The notes: generated from the letters alone by a model not told the origin. 64,000 bases of DNA from Desulfomicrobium sp. ZS1 (GCF_024204645.1 NZ_CP100351.1:3684001-3748000), one strand, 5' to 3'; numbered from the stretch's first letter, positions 1 to 7,163 are shown. Program-made: numbers and translations.

Positions 1-1186
1 GGAGCATGACCCGAAAGGCGGAACCCTTGCCGGGTTCGCTGCAGACGTGGATTTCCCCGCCGTGCATTTTGATGATGTTGTAGCAGATGGACAGGCCGAT
101 GCCGATGCTGTGCCCTTTGGTCTTGGTGGTGAAGAACGGGATGAAGAGCTTGTCCAGGGTTTCCGGGGGGATGCCCTGACCGGTGTCCTCGACGATCAGC
201 GCCGCGCGGTCGACTCTGTCCATGCTGGTGCGGATGGTGATGCTCCCTTTTGACTCAATGGCGTCCATGGCGTTGAGGACGAGGTTCAGAAGGACCTGCT
301 TGAGTTCGCCCTGAGCACCGCGGATGGTCACCGGTTCCGGGCACAGATCCTGTCGCAGGGTGATGCCCGGGTGCAATTTGATCTGGTGGTGCAGGATCTT
401 TAAAGATCCCGCGACCAGAGAGTTTAAGTCTATCGTGTCGAATTTACATGTTTTTTGACTGCTGAACGAGAGTAAGTTGCCGACAATGTCCCGGCAGCGA
501 TTGCATTCTTCGAGGATGGTGGTCGTATAGTCCGTGAAATCTTCCAGAATTCCCTGTTCCGTGTCCTTGTCCAGCAGGGTCCCAAGGTAGGGCAGACGGC
601 GTTTCAGGGCTTCGGAAAAGCCGCTGATGGCCGCCAGGGGGTTGTTGATTTCGTGGGCCACGCCTGCGGCCAAGAGGCCGATGGTGGCCATTTTTTCGGC
701 CTGATAATACTTGGCCTGATATTCTTTTTCCATGGTTACGTCGCGTTTTGAGACAAGGACCGTGCGCACATGGCTCTTGTCGTCGAACATGGGTGAGGCC
801 ACGACTTCGAAGTGCAGGCTGCGGTCCGGCCTGTGATCTATATATGATGTCCGGTCGGGCTCCCCGGTTTGCAGGGCTGTGCGCAGGGGGCAGACTTTGC
901 AGGGCTCGGAGCCTCCCCGGAAGACCTGATAACAGAAGAGGCCTTCCGGATGCGGGATGTCAAAATAGTCGTGGAAGACTTTATTGACGTAGACAATGCG
1001 GTAATCCGGCGAGATCACCGCCAAAAGATCCATGATTCCGTTGAGGATGTCCTGGATTTCCTGTTTTTTTCTTTCAAGCTCCGCGTTGTAGGTCTCAAGC
1101 TCGCCCATTTTTTCCTGCACTTCGCGGAAAAACCCGAGCTTGGTATATTCCGGCCCGACGATGTCGCTGAGCGTTGTCTTGCCCAT
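1..1186 (-). CDS. PAS-domain sensor histidine kinase (3' end cut by window edge)
   Basis: The visible 395 codons encode an N-terminal coiled-coil segment, one PAS domain, a HisKA dimerisation domain and most of an HATPase_c domain. The phosphoacceptor is His178 in VAHEINNPL. The N box (LNLVLNAMDAI) and G1 box (EDTGQGIPP) are present, and the frame is still open at base 1 just after the G2-like GKGSAFRV. No transmembrane segment is visible, so it is probably cytoplasmic. The PAS domain holds three cysteines around residues 84-100 (FCYQ...PCKVCP), which could suit redox or cofactor sensing (inference). The ATG follows AGGAGGT and overlaps the upstream ADH stop as ATGA, so the two genes are co-translated and the kinase probably belongs to the alcohol-oxidation unit. 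The partner regulator is outside the window. Confidence 0.9.
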   Translation of the reverse strand, partial: MGKTTLSDIVGPEYTKLGFFREVQEKMGELETYNAELERKKQEIQDILNGIMDLLAVISPDYRIVYVNKVFHDYFDIPHPEGLFCYQVFRGGSEPCKVCPLRTALQTGEPDRTSYIDHRPDRSLHFEVVASPMFDDKSHVRTVLVSKRDVTMEKEYQAKYYQAEKMATIGLLAAGVAHEINNPLAAISGFSEALKRRLPYLGTLLDKDTEQGILEDFTDYTTTILEECNRCRDIVGNLLSFSSQKTCKFDTIDLNSLVAGSLKILHHQIKLHPGITLRQDLCPEPVTIRGAQGELKQVLLNLVLNAMDAIESKGSITIRTSMDRVDRAALIVEDTGQGIPPETLDKLFIPFFTTKTKGHSIGIGLSICYNIIKMHGGEIHVCSEPGKGSAFRVML

Positions 1187-2328
1187 CACCAGACCTCCTG
1201 GCAGATGGCCAGCAATTGCTCGGCCGTAGCCGGGCGGGGATTGGTCAGCAGACAGGCGTCCTTGGTGGCCATCTCGCAAATTTGGGGGAAAGCGGACTCG
1301 TCGTCCACAATTTCTCGGAAATGAACCGACGTGCCGATTTCCAGAAAAATTTCTTTCAGACGTTTGATGCCGCCTTCAGCGGTTTGCAGGGAGGAAGACA
1401 GGCGCTTGCCGAGGACAATTTCTCCGATGATGGCCATCTTTTCTTCGCAGGCGGGCAGGTTGTAGCTCATCACTGCCGGGAGCAGCACCGGGTGAACCAT
1501 TCCATGCGTGGTATCGAAAAATCCGCCCAGGGAGTGGGCGATGGCGTGGCAGGCTCCAAGGCTGGCGTTGCTGAAACTCATGCCTGCGCATACGGCCGCC
1601 ATGGACAGGTTTTCCATGGCCAGCGGATCGCGGGTTTTGAGAGCCGGCTTCAGGTTGTCTAAAATGAGATGCATGGCTTTTAAGGCCTGGGTCTCGGTCA
1701 GCGTGTGGGCGATGAGTGAGACGTAGGATTCCACCGCATGGGACAATGCATCCACGGCGGACGTCACGATGAGGTCGTCGTCGGCAGTGGAGAGCATATC
1801 CGGGTCGATGATCGATACATTGGGCGTCAGGGAGCGGCTGATCAGCGACATCTTCACCTTGCGCGCAACATCGGTGATGATGGCGAATTGGGAAATATCC
1901 GAACCGCTCCCGGCCGTAGACGGCAGGAAGATCATGGGCGGCAAGGGCCTGATGATCAGGTTTGCGCCTTCATAGTCCTGAATTGTGCCGCCGTTGCTGG
2001 CCACGGTGGCTACGCCCTTGGCCATGTCGAGCGGGCTGCCTCCGCCAAGTCCGATGACCACGTCCGCGCCTTCCGCCTTGTAAAGGTCCGCGCCGAGATG
2101 CACTTCGTAGTCACGTGGGTTGGAACTTACATTCGAGTAGTACACCCATTTCAAGGCCGAAGCCTCAAGAACCCCGATGAGCTTGCCGACCCAGCCGCTG
2201 CGTTCGAGGCCCGGATCGCTGACGAGGAAGACCTTTTTGGCTCCGAGCTGCAGAGCGTACGATCCGGTATATTCCATGCTGCCGTGCCCGAAAATGATTT
2301 CTGGCAGAGAGAACTTTCTTATATCCAT
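1186..2328 (-). CDS. iron-containing alcohol dehydrogenase
   Basis: This 380-aa protein belongs to the type III (Fe-dependent) NAD(P) alcohol dehydrogenases, which interconvert alcohols and aldehydes. The Rossmann-like N-terminal half carries the GGGSPLDMAKG nucleotide-binding motif near residue 95. The metal site is complete: Asp and His in DALSHAVE, and two His in HAIAHSLGGFFDTTHG. Length is normal for the family. It is divergent from a second Fe-ADH at 2825 that shares the fold but is clearly a different paralogue. The stop overlaps the start of the downstream histidine kinase. Substrate cannot be told from sequence; ethanol or another short-chain alcohol is likely from the aor context. 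Confidence 0.93.
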   Translation of the reverse strand: MDIRKFSLPEIIFGHGSMEYTGSYALQLGAKKVFLVSDPGLERSGWVGKLIGVLEASALKWVYYSNVSSNPRDYEVHLGADLYKAEGADVVIGLGGGSPLDMAKGVATVASNGGTIQDYEGANLIIRPLPPMIFLPSTAGSGSDISQFAIITDVARKVKMSLISRSLTPNVSIIDPDMLSTADDDLIVTSAVDALSHAVESYVSLIAHTLTETQALKAMHLILDNLKPALKTRDPLAMENLSMAAVCAGMSFSNASLGACHAIAHSLGGFFDTTHGMVHPVLLPAVMSYNLPACEEKMAIIGEIVLGKRLSSSLQTAEGGIKRLKEIFLEIGTSVHFREIVDDESAFPQICEMATKDACLLTNPRPATAEQLLAICQEVW

Positions 2329-2398
2329 ATCTTTTCCTCGCGACGGGGGTTGTCTTCGTGTTCCGGGGGTGGTTCAACTGATCTCGCTGGTTCATCGT

Positions 2399-2413
2399 GC
2401 AAGAACACGACCG
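2399..2413 (-). promoter_or_regulatory. possible sigma-54 promoter for the reverse ADH operon (weak)
   Basis: Read on the reverse strand, GG and GC dinucleotides are exactly 10 bases apart (cGGTCGTGTTCTTGCa), the -24/-12 spacing of sigma-54 promoters. The -12 half (TTGCA) is good and the -24 half is poor (CGGTC for TGGCA). It lies about 70 bp upstream of the reverse ADH start. The spacing could arise by chance, so this is a weak call supported mainly by the stronger sigma-54 site facing the other way. Confidence 0.33.
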
Positions 2414-2560
2414 CTTGCTCTTGGCTGTCAGGCGAGTGGCCTTTTTTTTACGAAGACATTCAATATATTGAAAATAAAAAGAATATTGTCTACGATTTTG
2501 AGCATGCTATCCAACATTGCGAAGACTGGCAAAGGTGGTTTTTGGGGCCAAGAGGCACGA

Positions 2561-2577
2561 TGAGTCATTTTGACTCA
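2561..2577. promoter_or_regulatory. perfect palindrome TGAGTCA-TTT-TGACTCA, candidate enhancer/operator
   Basis: A perfect 7-bp inverted repeat with a 3-bp spacer lies between the divergent ADH genes. It sits about 170-190 bp upstream of the forward sigma-54 promoter and about 150 bp upstream of the possible reverse one. That is the usual distance range for an enhancer bound by a sigma-54 activator (bEBP). It has no adjacent T-run that would make it a terminator. The binding protein is unknown. Confidence 0.55.
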
Positions 2578-2738
2578 ACTCTGCTATAAAGACCAGGATC
2601 AAAGTGATACAAAACGGGGTAGGCTTTAAACTCGTAAGCAGGGTGTCCTTTCTTTCCAGGAAGGGGTTGCAAGGTTATACGATTTGATTTCGGTATGTTG
2701 CATTAAATAATACGATTTTTTTGCGTTTCAAGGCAGTC

Positions 2739-2754
2739 TGGCCTCATTCTTGCC
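2739..2754 (+). promoter_or_regulatory. sigma-54 (-24/-12) promoter of adh
   Basis: TGGC at 2739-2742 and TTGC at 2750-2753 place GG and GC exactly 10 bases apart, matching the TGGCAC-N5-TTGC consensus at all conserved positions except the A/C after TGGC. It is about 70 bp upstream of the adh start codon. No comparable sigma-70 promoter is seen here. Expression would need a bacterial enhancer-binding protein, whose gene is not in the window. Confidence 0.72.
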
Positions 2755-2824
2755 TTAAGGGGAATCACGAGAGTCAATTGAGTGGATTCTATTTGAGTTA
2801 AACAATCTTTAGCGAGGTGCAATC

Positions 2825-4006
2825 ATGGCTGTTCAAGAAATGGTGTATGGATTTTTCATTCCCAGCGTTACTCTGATCGGTATTGGTGCTTCCAAGCAGA
2901 TTCCTGAGAAAATCAAGGCTCTGGGCGGCAGTAAGCCCCTGGTAGTTACCGACAAGGGCATCACCGGCTGCGGCCTGACCAAGCAGATCACCGACCTGCT
3001 GGATGCCGCTGGAATGAAGTATGAAGTATACGACGAAACCATTCCGAATCCCACGGACAACAACGTCCACGCTGGTGTCGACGTTTACAAGAAGGCCAAG
3101 TGCGATTCTTTGATCTCCCTGGGCGGCGGCAGCTCCCATGACTGCGGCAAGGGCATCGGCCTTGTTGTTGCCAACGGCGGCAAGATTCATGACTTCGAAG
3201 GCGTGGACAAGTCCACCAAGCCCATGCCTCCATATCTGGCCGTCAACACCACCGCCGGCACCGCTTCTGAAATGACTCGTTTCTGTATCATCACTGATAC
3301 TTCCCGCAAGGTAAAGATGGCCATCGTTGATTGGCGCGTCACCCCCGGCATCGCCATCGATGACCCGATGCTGATGGTCGGCATGCCCCCGGCGCTGACT
3401 GCCGCCACCGGTATGGACGCTCTGACCCACGCCGTGGAAGCCTATGTTTCCACCATCGCCACCCCCATGACCGACGCCTGCGCCCAGAAGGCCATCGAAC
3501 TGATCGCCAAATACCTGCGCAAAGCCGTTGCCAATGGTAAAGACATCGAAGCCCGCGAAGGCATGTGTTTCGCACAGTACCTGGCCGGTATGGCTTTCAA
3601 CAACGCCAGCCTCGGTCACGTTCACGCCATGGCTCACCAGCTTGGCGGCTTCTACGATCTGCCGCACGGTGAATGCAACGCCATCCTGCTGCCCCACGTT
3701 GAACGCGCCAACATGAACGCCAGGCTCGAACGCTTTGTCGACATGGCCAAGTTCCTGGGTGAGAATGTTGAAGGCATGTCCCTCCGCTCCGCTGCCGAAA
3801 AGGCCCTCGACGCCATCAAGCAGCTGTCCACAGACGTCGGTATTCCTTCCGGCCTGATCGAGCTGGGCAAGCGTTATGGCAAGAATGTCAAGAAGGAAGA
3901 CATCGCCATCATGACCGGCAATGCTCAGAAAGACGCTTGCGGTTTCACCAACCCTGTCTGCCTGAAAGACGCCGATGTTGCTCGTATTTACGAGGCTGCC
4001 CTGTAA
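2825..4006 (+). CDS. adh: iron-containing alcohol dehydrogenase
   Basis: This 393-aa type III Fe-dependent alcohol dehydrogenase has the nucleotide-binding motif GGGSSHDCGKG near residue 98. Its metal ligands are Asp and His of DALTHAVEAY and the two His of HAMAHQLGGFYDLPHG. It resembles the abundant Desulfovibrio ethanol dehydrogenases that feed electrons from alcohols to sulfate reduction (family knowledge). The start follows GCGAGGTGCAATC. Transcription probably begins at the sigma-54 site at 2739-2754 and ends at the terminator at 4016-4046, so it is likely monocistronic. Codon use is strongly C/G-ending and regular, as in a highly expressed gene. Aldehyde produced here could be oxidised by the aor product downstream. 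Confidence 0.95.
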   Translation: MAVQEMVYGFFIPSVTLIGIGASKQIPEKIKALGGSKPLVVTDKGITGCGLTKQITDLLDAAGMKYEVYDETIPNPTDNNVHAGVDVYKKAKCDSLISLGGGSSHDCGKGIGLVVANGGKIHDFEGVDKSTKPMPPYLAVNTTAGTASEMTRFCIITDTSRKVKMAIVDWRVTPGIAIDDPMLMVGMPPALTAATGMDALTHAVEAYVSTIATPMTDACAQKAIELIAKYLRKAVANGKDIEAREGMCFAQYLAGMAFNNASLGHVHAMAHQLGGFYDLPHGECNAILLPHVERANMNARLERFVDMAKFLGENVEGMSLRSAAEKALDAIKQLSTDVGIPSGLIELGKRYGKNVKKEDIAIMTGNAQKDACGFTNPVCLKDADVARIYEAAL

Positions 4007-4015
4007 TGAACACGT

Positions 4016-4046
4016 GCGCGCCGGTTATCCGGCGCGCTTTTTTTTT
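4016..4046 (+). terminator. Rho-independent terminator after adh
   Basis: A 9-bp perfect GC-rich stem (GCGCGCCGG / CCGGCGCGC) with a TTAT loop is followed by nine T residues, 10 bp after the adh stop codon. Confidence 0.95.
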
Positions 4047-4067
4047 CGAAAGAGAACGGAGGTGCGC

Positions 4068-4220
4068 ATGTGGTTTGACGATGTTTCATTGCTTTTGCTG
4101 GAAGAGGCGGATTGGAAAGTCGGCCTTGAGCGCGATGAGGTCGGGGCCACTGTGCGTGATGAAGATTTTCTGGAAGCGGCCAGATTCGACGAAACGTGGT
4201 GTGCGAGCCCGCTGTTTTGA
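4068..4220 (+). CDS. small protein of unknown function (50 aa)
   Basis: A 51-codon frame starts with ATG 5 nt after a strong CGGAGG ribosome-binding site and ends at TGA 4218-4220. The product is acidic (MWFDDVSLLLLEEADW...), has a single Cys near the C-terminus, and shows no signal peptide or metal motif. It lies between the adh terminator and a second hairpin region that precedes aor, so it could be a free-standing small gene or a leader ORF. I recognise no family. The good ribosome-binding site is the main support; conservation in relatives is untested. Confidence 0.45.
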   Translation: MWFDDVSLLLLEEADWKVGLERDEVGATVRDEDFLEAARFDETWCASPLF

Positions 4221-4221
4221 A

Positions 4222-4346
4222 ATGGGAACGCATGCAAGCCGGGTCATTTTGATCCGGACCCAAAGCGTGAGACTGCCGTAATTTATGATGCCAGTAACTG
4301 GGGCAGGGTTGGGGGGTGGCATTCCTCCCAGCCCTGCCTTTTTTTT
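4222..4346 (+). promoter_or_regulatory. structured leader ending in a terminator upstream of aor; riboswitch candidate
   Basis: Three nested elements are visible. First, ACGC...GCGT encloses a 7-bp stem (CCGGGTC / GATCCGG) with A-rich internal-loop sides ATGCAAG and ACCCAAA. Second is ACTGCC, followed by GCCAGTAACTGG. Third is a strong terminator: GGCAGGG... pairs with ...CCCTGCC and is followed by eight Ts (4339-4346). ACTGCC could pair with the 5' arm of the terminator as an anti-terminator. The A-rich loop resembles part of the c-di-GMP-I class locally, but the GNRA loop and receptor are not evident. A molybdenum/tungsten-cofactor leader would also fit the downstream gene. The class is not assigned. 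Confidence 0.5.
4302..4346 (+). terminator. terminator hairpin within the aor leader
   Basis: A GC-rich stem formed by GGCAGGGTTGGGGGG and CCTCCCAGCCCTGCC encloses a short TGGCATT-type loop and is followed by T8. It either ends a transcript from the 50-codon gene or acts as the expression platform controlling aor. Confidence 0.85.
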
Positions 4347-4420
4347 GGAATTATGTCTTGGTGGGCATCATGGGTGCCCGCTAAACCCTTATTACTCGGA
4401 TTAATGATCAAGGAGCATGC

Positions 4421-6142
4421 ATGAAAGTCCTACGCATCAATACCAGAACCAAGAGCTTCAAGTTTGAAGAACTCGGCGACCTGGCCGGCCTTGGAGGCCG
4501 CGCCCTGACCTCCAGAGTGGTCAACAAGGAAGTCCCGGCGAACTGTCACCCGCTTTCCGCTGAAAACAAGCTGATTTTCGCGGCCGGCGTGCTGGCCCCG
4601 ACCAATGCCGCCAACTCCGGTCGCATCTCCGTCGGCGCCAAGTCGCCCCTGACCGGAGGCATCAAGGAGAGCAACTCCGGCGGCCAGTTCGCGCACACCC
4701 TGCCCAAGCTGGATATCCTGGCCGTCATCCTCGAAGACAAGCCCGAGGCCGGCTCCCCCATGCAGGAGATTTTCATCTCCGCAGACAAGGTCGTGTTCAA
4801 GGATTCCGCCGTAGCCGGCATGCGCAACTATGCGGCCCAGGAAAAGCTCCTGTCCGCCTACGGCGACAAGGCCGTGACCGCGCTGATCGGACCCGCCGGC
4901 GAGCAGTGCCTGTGCGCCGCCACCATCCAGTTCTCCGATCCGGAAGGGCTGCCCTCCCGCTCCGCCGGTCGCGGCGGCCTGGGCGCGGTCATGGGTTCCA
5001 AGGGCGTCAAGGCCATCATCCTTGACGGCGACGCGAACGCGAAGACCGTCTACGGCAACGAAGAGCTGTTCAAGGAAGCCCGCAAAGAATGGGTCGACGT
5101 GCTGCGCAGCCATCCCGTCACCAGCCAGGGCCTGCCCGGGTTCGGCACTGCGGTGCTGGTCAACGTCATCAACGAAGCCGGCGCCTTGCCGACCAAGAAC
5201 TTCCGTAGCGGCAAGTTCGATGGCGCGGAGAAGATCTCCGGCGAGACCATGGCCGCCAATATCGAAAAGCGCGGCGGCAAGACCAAGCACGGCTGCCACA
5301 CCGGCTGCGTGATTCAGTGCTCCCAGGTTTACCACGACAAGGACGGCAAATACCTGACCACGGGCTTCGAGTACGAGACCATCTGGGGCTTCGGCGCGAA
5401 CCTCCTCATCGACAACCTTGACGATATCGCACAGATGGACCGCACCTGCGACGAAGTGGGCATGGACACCATCGAGATGGCCAACGCCATGGCCATGGCC
5501 ATGGAAGGCGGCGTGCTCGCCTGGGGCGACAGCAAGGGCGTCCTGGCCGAACTGAACAAGGTCGGCACCAAGGATCCGCTGGGCCGCATCTACGGCAACG
5601 GCACCTCCTACACGGCCAAGGCTTTCGGCGTGGACCGCATCCCCGTGGTCAAGAACCAGGCTCTGCCCGCCTATGACCCGCGCGCAGTCAAGGGCGTCGG
5701 CGTAACCTACGCCACCACCCCCATGGGCGCGGACCACACCGCCGGCTACGGCGTGTGCCAGAACGTGCTAAAAGTCGGCGGCGATGTCGACGGCCACAAG
5801 AAGGAAGGCAACATCGAGATCTCAAAGAACCTGCAGATCGCCACTGCGGCCGTCGACTCCCTGGGCCTGTGCCTGTTCGTGGCCTTTGCCATCCTGGATG
5901 ATGCCCGTGGCGTGCCCTGCATGGCCAAGCTGATTACCGGCCTGACCGGCAAGGAAATGAGCGTTGACGAGATGATGAATATTGGCGTGAATTGCCTCAA
6001 AGACGAGCTGGATTTCAACAAGCGCGCCGGCTTCACCGACGAAGACGACCAGCTGCCCCGCTTCTTCCGCGAAGAACTCCTTGCTCCCCATAACGTGGGC
6101 TGGGGTTACTCCACCGAAGAACTGCAGGCCGCCAAGGTCTAG
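4421..6142 (+). CDS. aor: aldehyde:ferredoxin oxidoreductase (tungsten pterin enzyme)
   Basis: This 573-aa protein of the AOR family oxidises aldehydes to acids with ferredoxin, using a tungsto-bispterin cofactor and one 4Fe-4S cluster. The N-terminal domain includes APTNAANSGRISVG and SPLTGGIKESNSGG, and the middle includes SRSAGRGGLGAVMGSKG, all typical of pterin-binding AOR domain 1. Cluster ligands are Cys292, Cys296 and Cys300 (CHTGCVIQC) plus Cys484 (DSLGLC). The first two cysteines are CX3C, against CX2C in the Pyrococcus enzyme. The length is slightly short for the family (about 600). The ATG follows CAAGGAGCATGC. With the two ADHs it forms a plausible alcohol to aldehyde to acid route. 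Confidence 0.95.
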   Translation: MKVLRINTRTKSFKFEELGDLAGLGGRALTSRVVNKEVPANCHPLSAENKLIFAAGVLAPTNAANSGRISVGAKSPLTGGIKESNSGGQFAHTLPKLDILAVILEDKPEAGSPMQEIFISADKVVFKDSAVAGMRNYAAQEKLLSAYGDKAVTALIGPAGEQCLCAATIQFSDPEGLPSRSAGRGGLGAVMGSKGVKAIILDGDANAKTVYGNEELFKEARKEWVDVLRSHPVTSQGLPGFGTAVLVNVINEAGALPTKNFRSGKFDGAEKISGETMAANIEKRGGKTKHGCHTGCVIQCSQVYHDKDGKYLTTGFEYETIWGFGANLLIDNLDDIAQMDRTCDEVGMDTIEMANAMAMAMEGGVLAWGDSKGVLAELNKVGTKDPLGRIYGNGTSYTAKAFGVDRIPVVKNQALPAYDPRAVKGVGVTYATTPMGADHTAGYGVCQNVLKVGGDVDGHKKEGNIEISKNLQIATAAVDSLGLCLFVAFAILDDARGVPCMAKLITGLTGKEMSVDEMMNIGVNCLKDELDFNKRAGFTDEDDQLPRFFREELLAPHNVGWGYSTEELQAAKV

Positions 6143-6154
6143 GATTTTTTAACC

Positions 6155-6186
6155 CTTGTCCCGGAGGCGCTGGCCTCCGGGACAAG
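6155..6186 (+). terminator. 14-bp hairpin after aor, no U-tract
   Basis: A perfect 14-bp stem (CTTGTCCCGGAGGC / GCCTCCGGGACAAG) with a GCTG loop begins 13 bp after the aor stop. A T6 run precedes it and no T-run follows, so it is an atypical terminator or an RNA-stabilising hairpin. Confidence 0.6.
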
Positions 6187-6401
6187 ACTTCGGGGCTGAT
6201 AGCATACTTGCAGCGATGGCTGGAAGATGCACCGGAAAGCACGGCATCCACAGGGATCAGTACACGGTTGTGAACACGCGGCGCACTCATCGTTTCGAAA
6301 TACACGCGCCTCTAAATATGTCAAAATAGGCATGTTTATAAATAGTTAAGTCACAAATCACCGAATGGCGTCACGACCAAACCGGGCAGCCTTGAAAACG
6401 G
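6187..6401. other. intergenic stretch, no feature recognised
   Basis: About 215 bp between aor and the terminator at 6402 are relatively AT-rich towards 6310-6350. I find no convincing gene, promoter pair or repeat. A reverse-strand 64-codon frame with several cysteines (6139-6333) overlaps the aor hairpin and has no ribosome-binding site, so it is not called. Confidence 0.5.
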
Positions 6402-6447
6402 AAAACGCATGATCACCGCAATGACGCGGCGGTCATGCGTTTTTTTT
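6402..6447. terminator. bidirectional Rho-independent terminator
   Basis: AAAACGCATGATCACCGC pairs with GCGGTCATGCGTTTT around a short loop with one bulge. A-rich sequence lies on the left and T8 on the right, so it can act in both directions. It may back up aor termination. Confidence 0.8.
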
Positions 6448-6510
6448 GTTTGTACGTTTTCGATTTTGTATGTCGCTATTTGGAAGGGGCGGCTCGGGGT
6501 TCAGGGCGGC

Positions 6511-6688
6511 GGCTTGGCGGTTCGGGCCGCAGCCAGCCTCTCGAAACTCCATCGCAGGCCTCGTAGAGGTGAATCATTGCCCCTTCGAACACAGGCCTTC
6601 GCTTCGTGCGGTGGGCAATGATTCACCAAACGATGCCTAGGCTCAGTCAGACAGTCGAGAGACTGCCCGCGGCCCAAACCGCCAAGCC
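6511..6688. repeat. long inverted-repeat element, copy 1
   Basis: The left arm GGCTTGGCGGTTCGGGCCGC (6511-6530) is matched by the right arm GCGGCCCAAACCGCCAAGCC (6669-6688). A second nested pair, GGTGAATCATTGCCCC against GGGCAATGATTCACC, lies inside. The whole 178-bp unit could fold into one long, partly interrupted hairpin. It shows about 90 percent visual identity to copy 2 at 6885-7062. It contains no supported coding frame. It resembles a small non-autonomous (MITE-like) or BIME-like repeat, but I recognise no named family. Confidence 0.85.
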
Positions 6689-6750
6689 TCGTGCAGAGGC
6701 TTGAGCCGAGAAGAATTTTCTTGGAAAGTCGTCAGGCCTTTTTGCAAGTC

Positions 6751-6770
6751 ATTCCCGCGCAGGCGGGAAT
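6751..6770. repeat. short dispersed-repeat hairpin ATTCCCGC...GCGGGAAT
   Basis: A perfect short palindrome of the kind GTCATTCCCGCG...GGCGGGAATCC is widespread between genes of many proteobacteria and resembles the neisserial dRS3-type repeat. A longer-looped version recurs at 7125-7163. Confidence 0.7.
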
Positions 6771-6826
6771 CCACTCCGTCGAGGGGTGCTTGCGTGCTGG
6801 ACCGCGAAGTCTCGTAGGGGAGTATG

Positions 6827-6878
6827 GAGTCAGCGTGTGTTGATTTGGACGTTGAAAGCGTCAATGGCGGCGGTCCAG
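6827..6878. repeat. duplicated copy of the 3' end of truC
   Basis: About 50 bp (GAGTCAGCGTGTGTTGATTT... to ...GCGTCAATGGCGG) match 7229-7275 closely. That stretch covers the truC stop region and its last ~15 codons on the reverse strand. The copy has no upstream coding sequence, so it is a duplicated gene tail, not a gene. It marks the border between the two tandem repeat units. Confidence 0.8.
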
Positions 6879-6884
6879 GGCGAC

Positions 6885-7062
6885 GGCTTGGCGGTTCGGG
6901 CCGCAGACAGCCTCTCGAAACTCCATCGCGGGCCTCGTAGAGGTGAATCATTGCCCCTTCGAACTCATGTCTTCGCTTCGTGCGGTGGGCAATGATTCAC
7001 CAAACGATGCCTAGGCTCAGTCAGACAGCCGAGAGTCTGCCCGCGGCCCGAACCGCCGAGCC
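6885..7062. repeat. long inverted-repeat element, copy 2
   Basis: This is a second copy of the 6511-6688 element, offset by 374 bp in the same orientation. Both terminal arms (GGCTTGGCGGTTCGGGCCGC and GCGGCCCGAACCGCCGAGCC) and the inner GGTGAATCATTGCC pair are conserved. Some arm changes are paired compensations (CAAGCC to CGAGCC is not, giving one mismatch). The sequences following both copies are also similar, including TCGGAAAGTCGTCAGGC, so the duplicated unit is longer than the hairpin. Confidence 0.85.
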
Positions 7063-7124
7063 TCGTGCGGAGGCTCGTGCGGAGAATAATTTTCTCGGAA
7101 AGTCGTCAGGCATAGCTGACAGTC

Positions 7125-7163
7125 ATTCCCGCGAACGTGTGCCCAGCATGGGTAGGCGGGAAT
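7125..7163. repeat. short dispersed-repeat hairpin, longer loop
   Basis: ATTCCCGC and GCGGGAAT arms are separated by about 23 bp, corresponding in position to the 6751-6770 hairpin of the first unit but with an inserted loop. Confidence 0.6.

Noticed and set aside
2798-3697. Reverse open frame of ~300 codons inside adh
   Set aside because: Antisense shadow; adh has family-wide motifs on the forward strand.
4222-4300. Cobalamin riboswitch from the GAGACTGCCG string in the aor leader
   Set aside because: The B12-box core and the GCCACTG region are missing.
4430-5737. Long reverse-strand open frame (435 codons) inside aor, rich in Gly/Ala/Val/His
   Set aside because: It is the antisense image of a gene with strong G/C third positions; composition is unnatural and it has no ribosome-binding site.
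6139-6333. Cys-rich 64-codon reverse frame after aor
   Set aside because: It overlaps the aor hairpin, has no ribosome-binding site, and shows no spacing typical of a metal-binding family.
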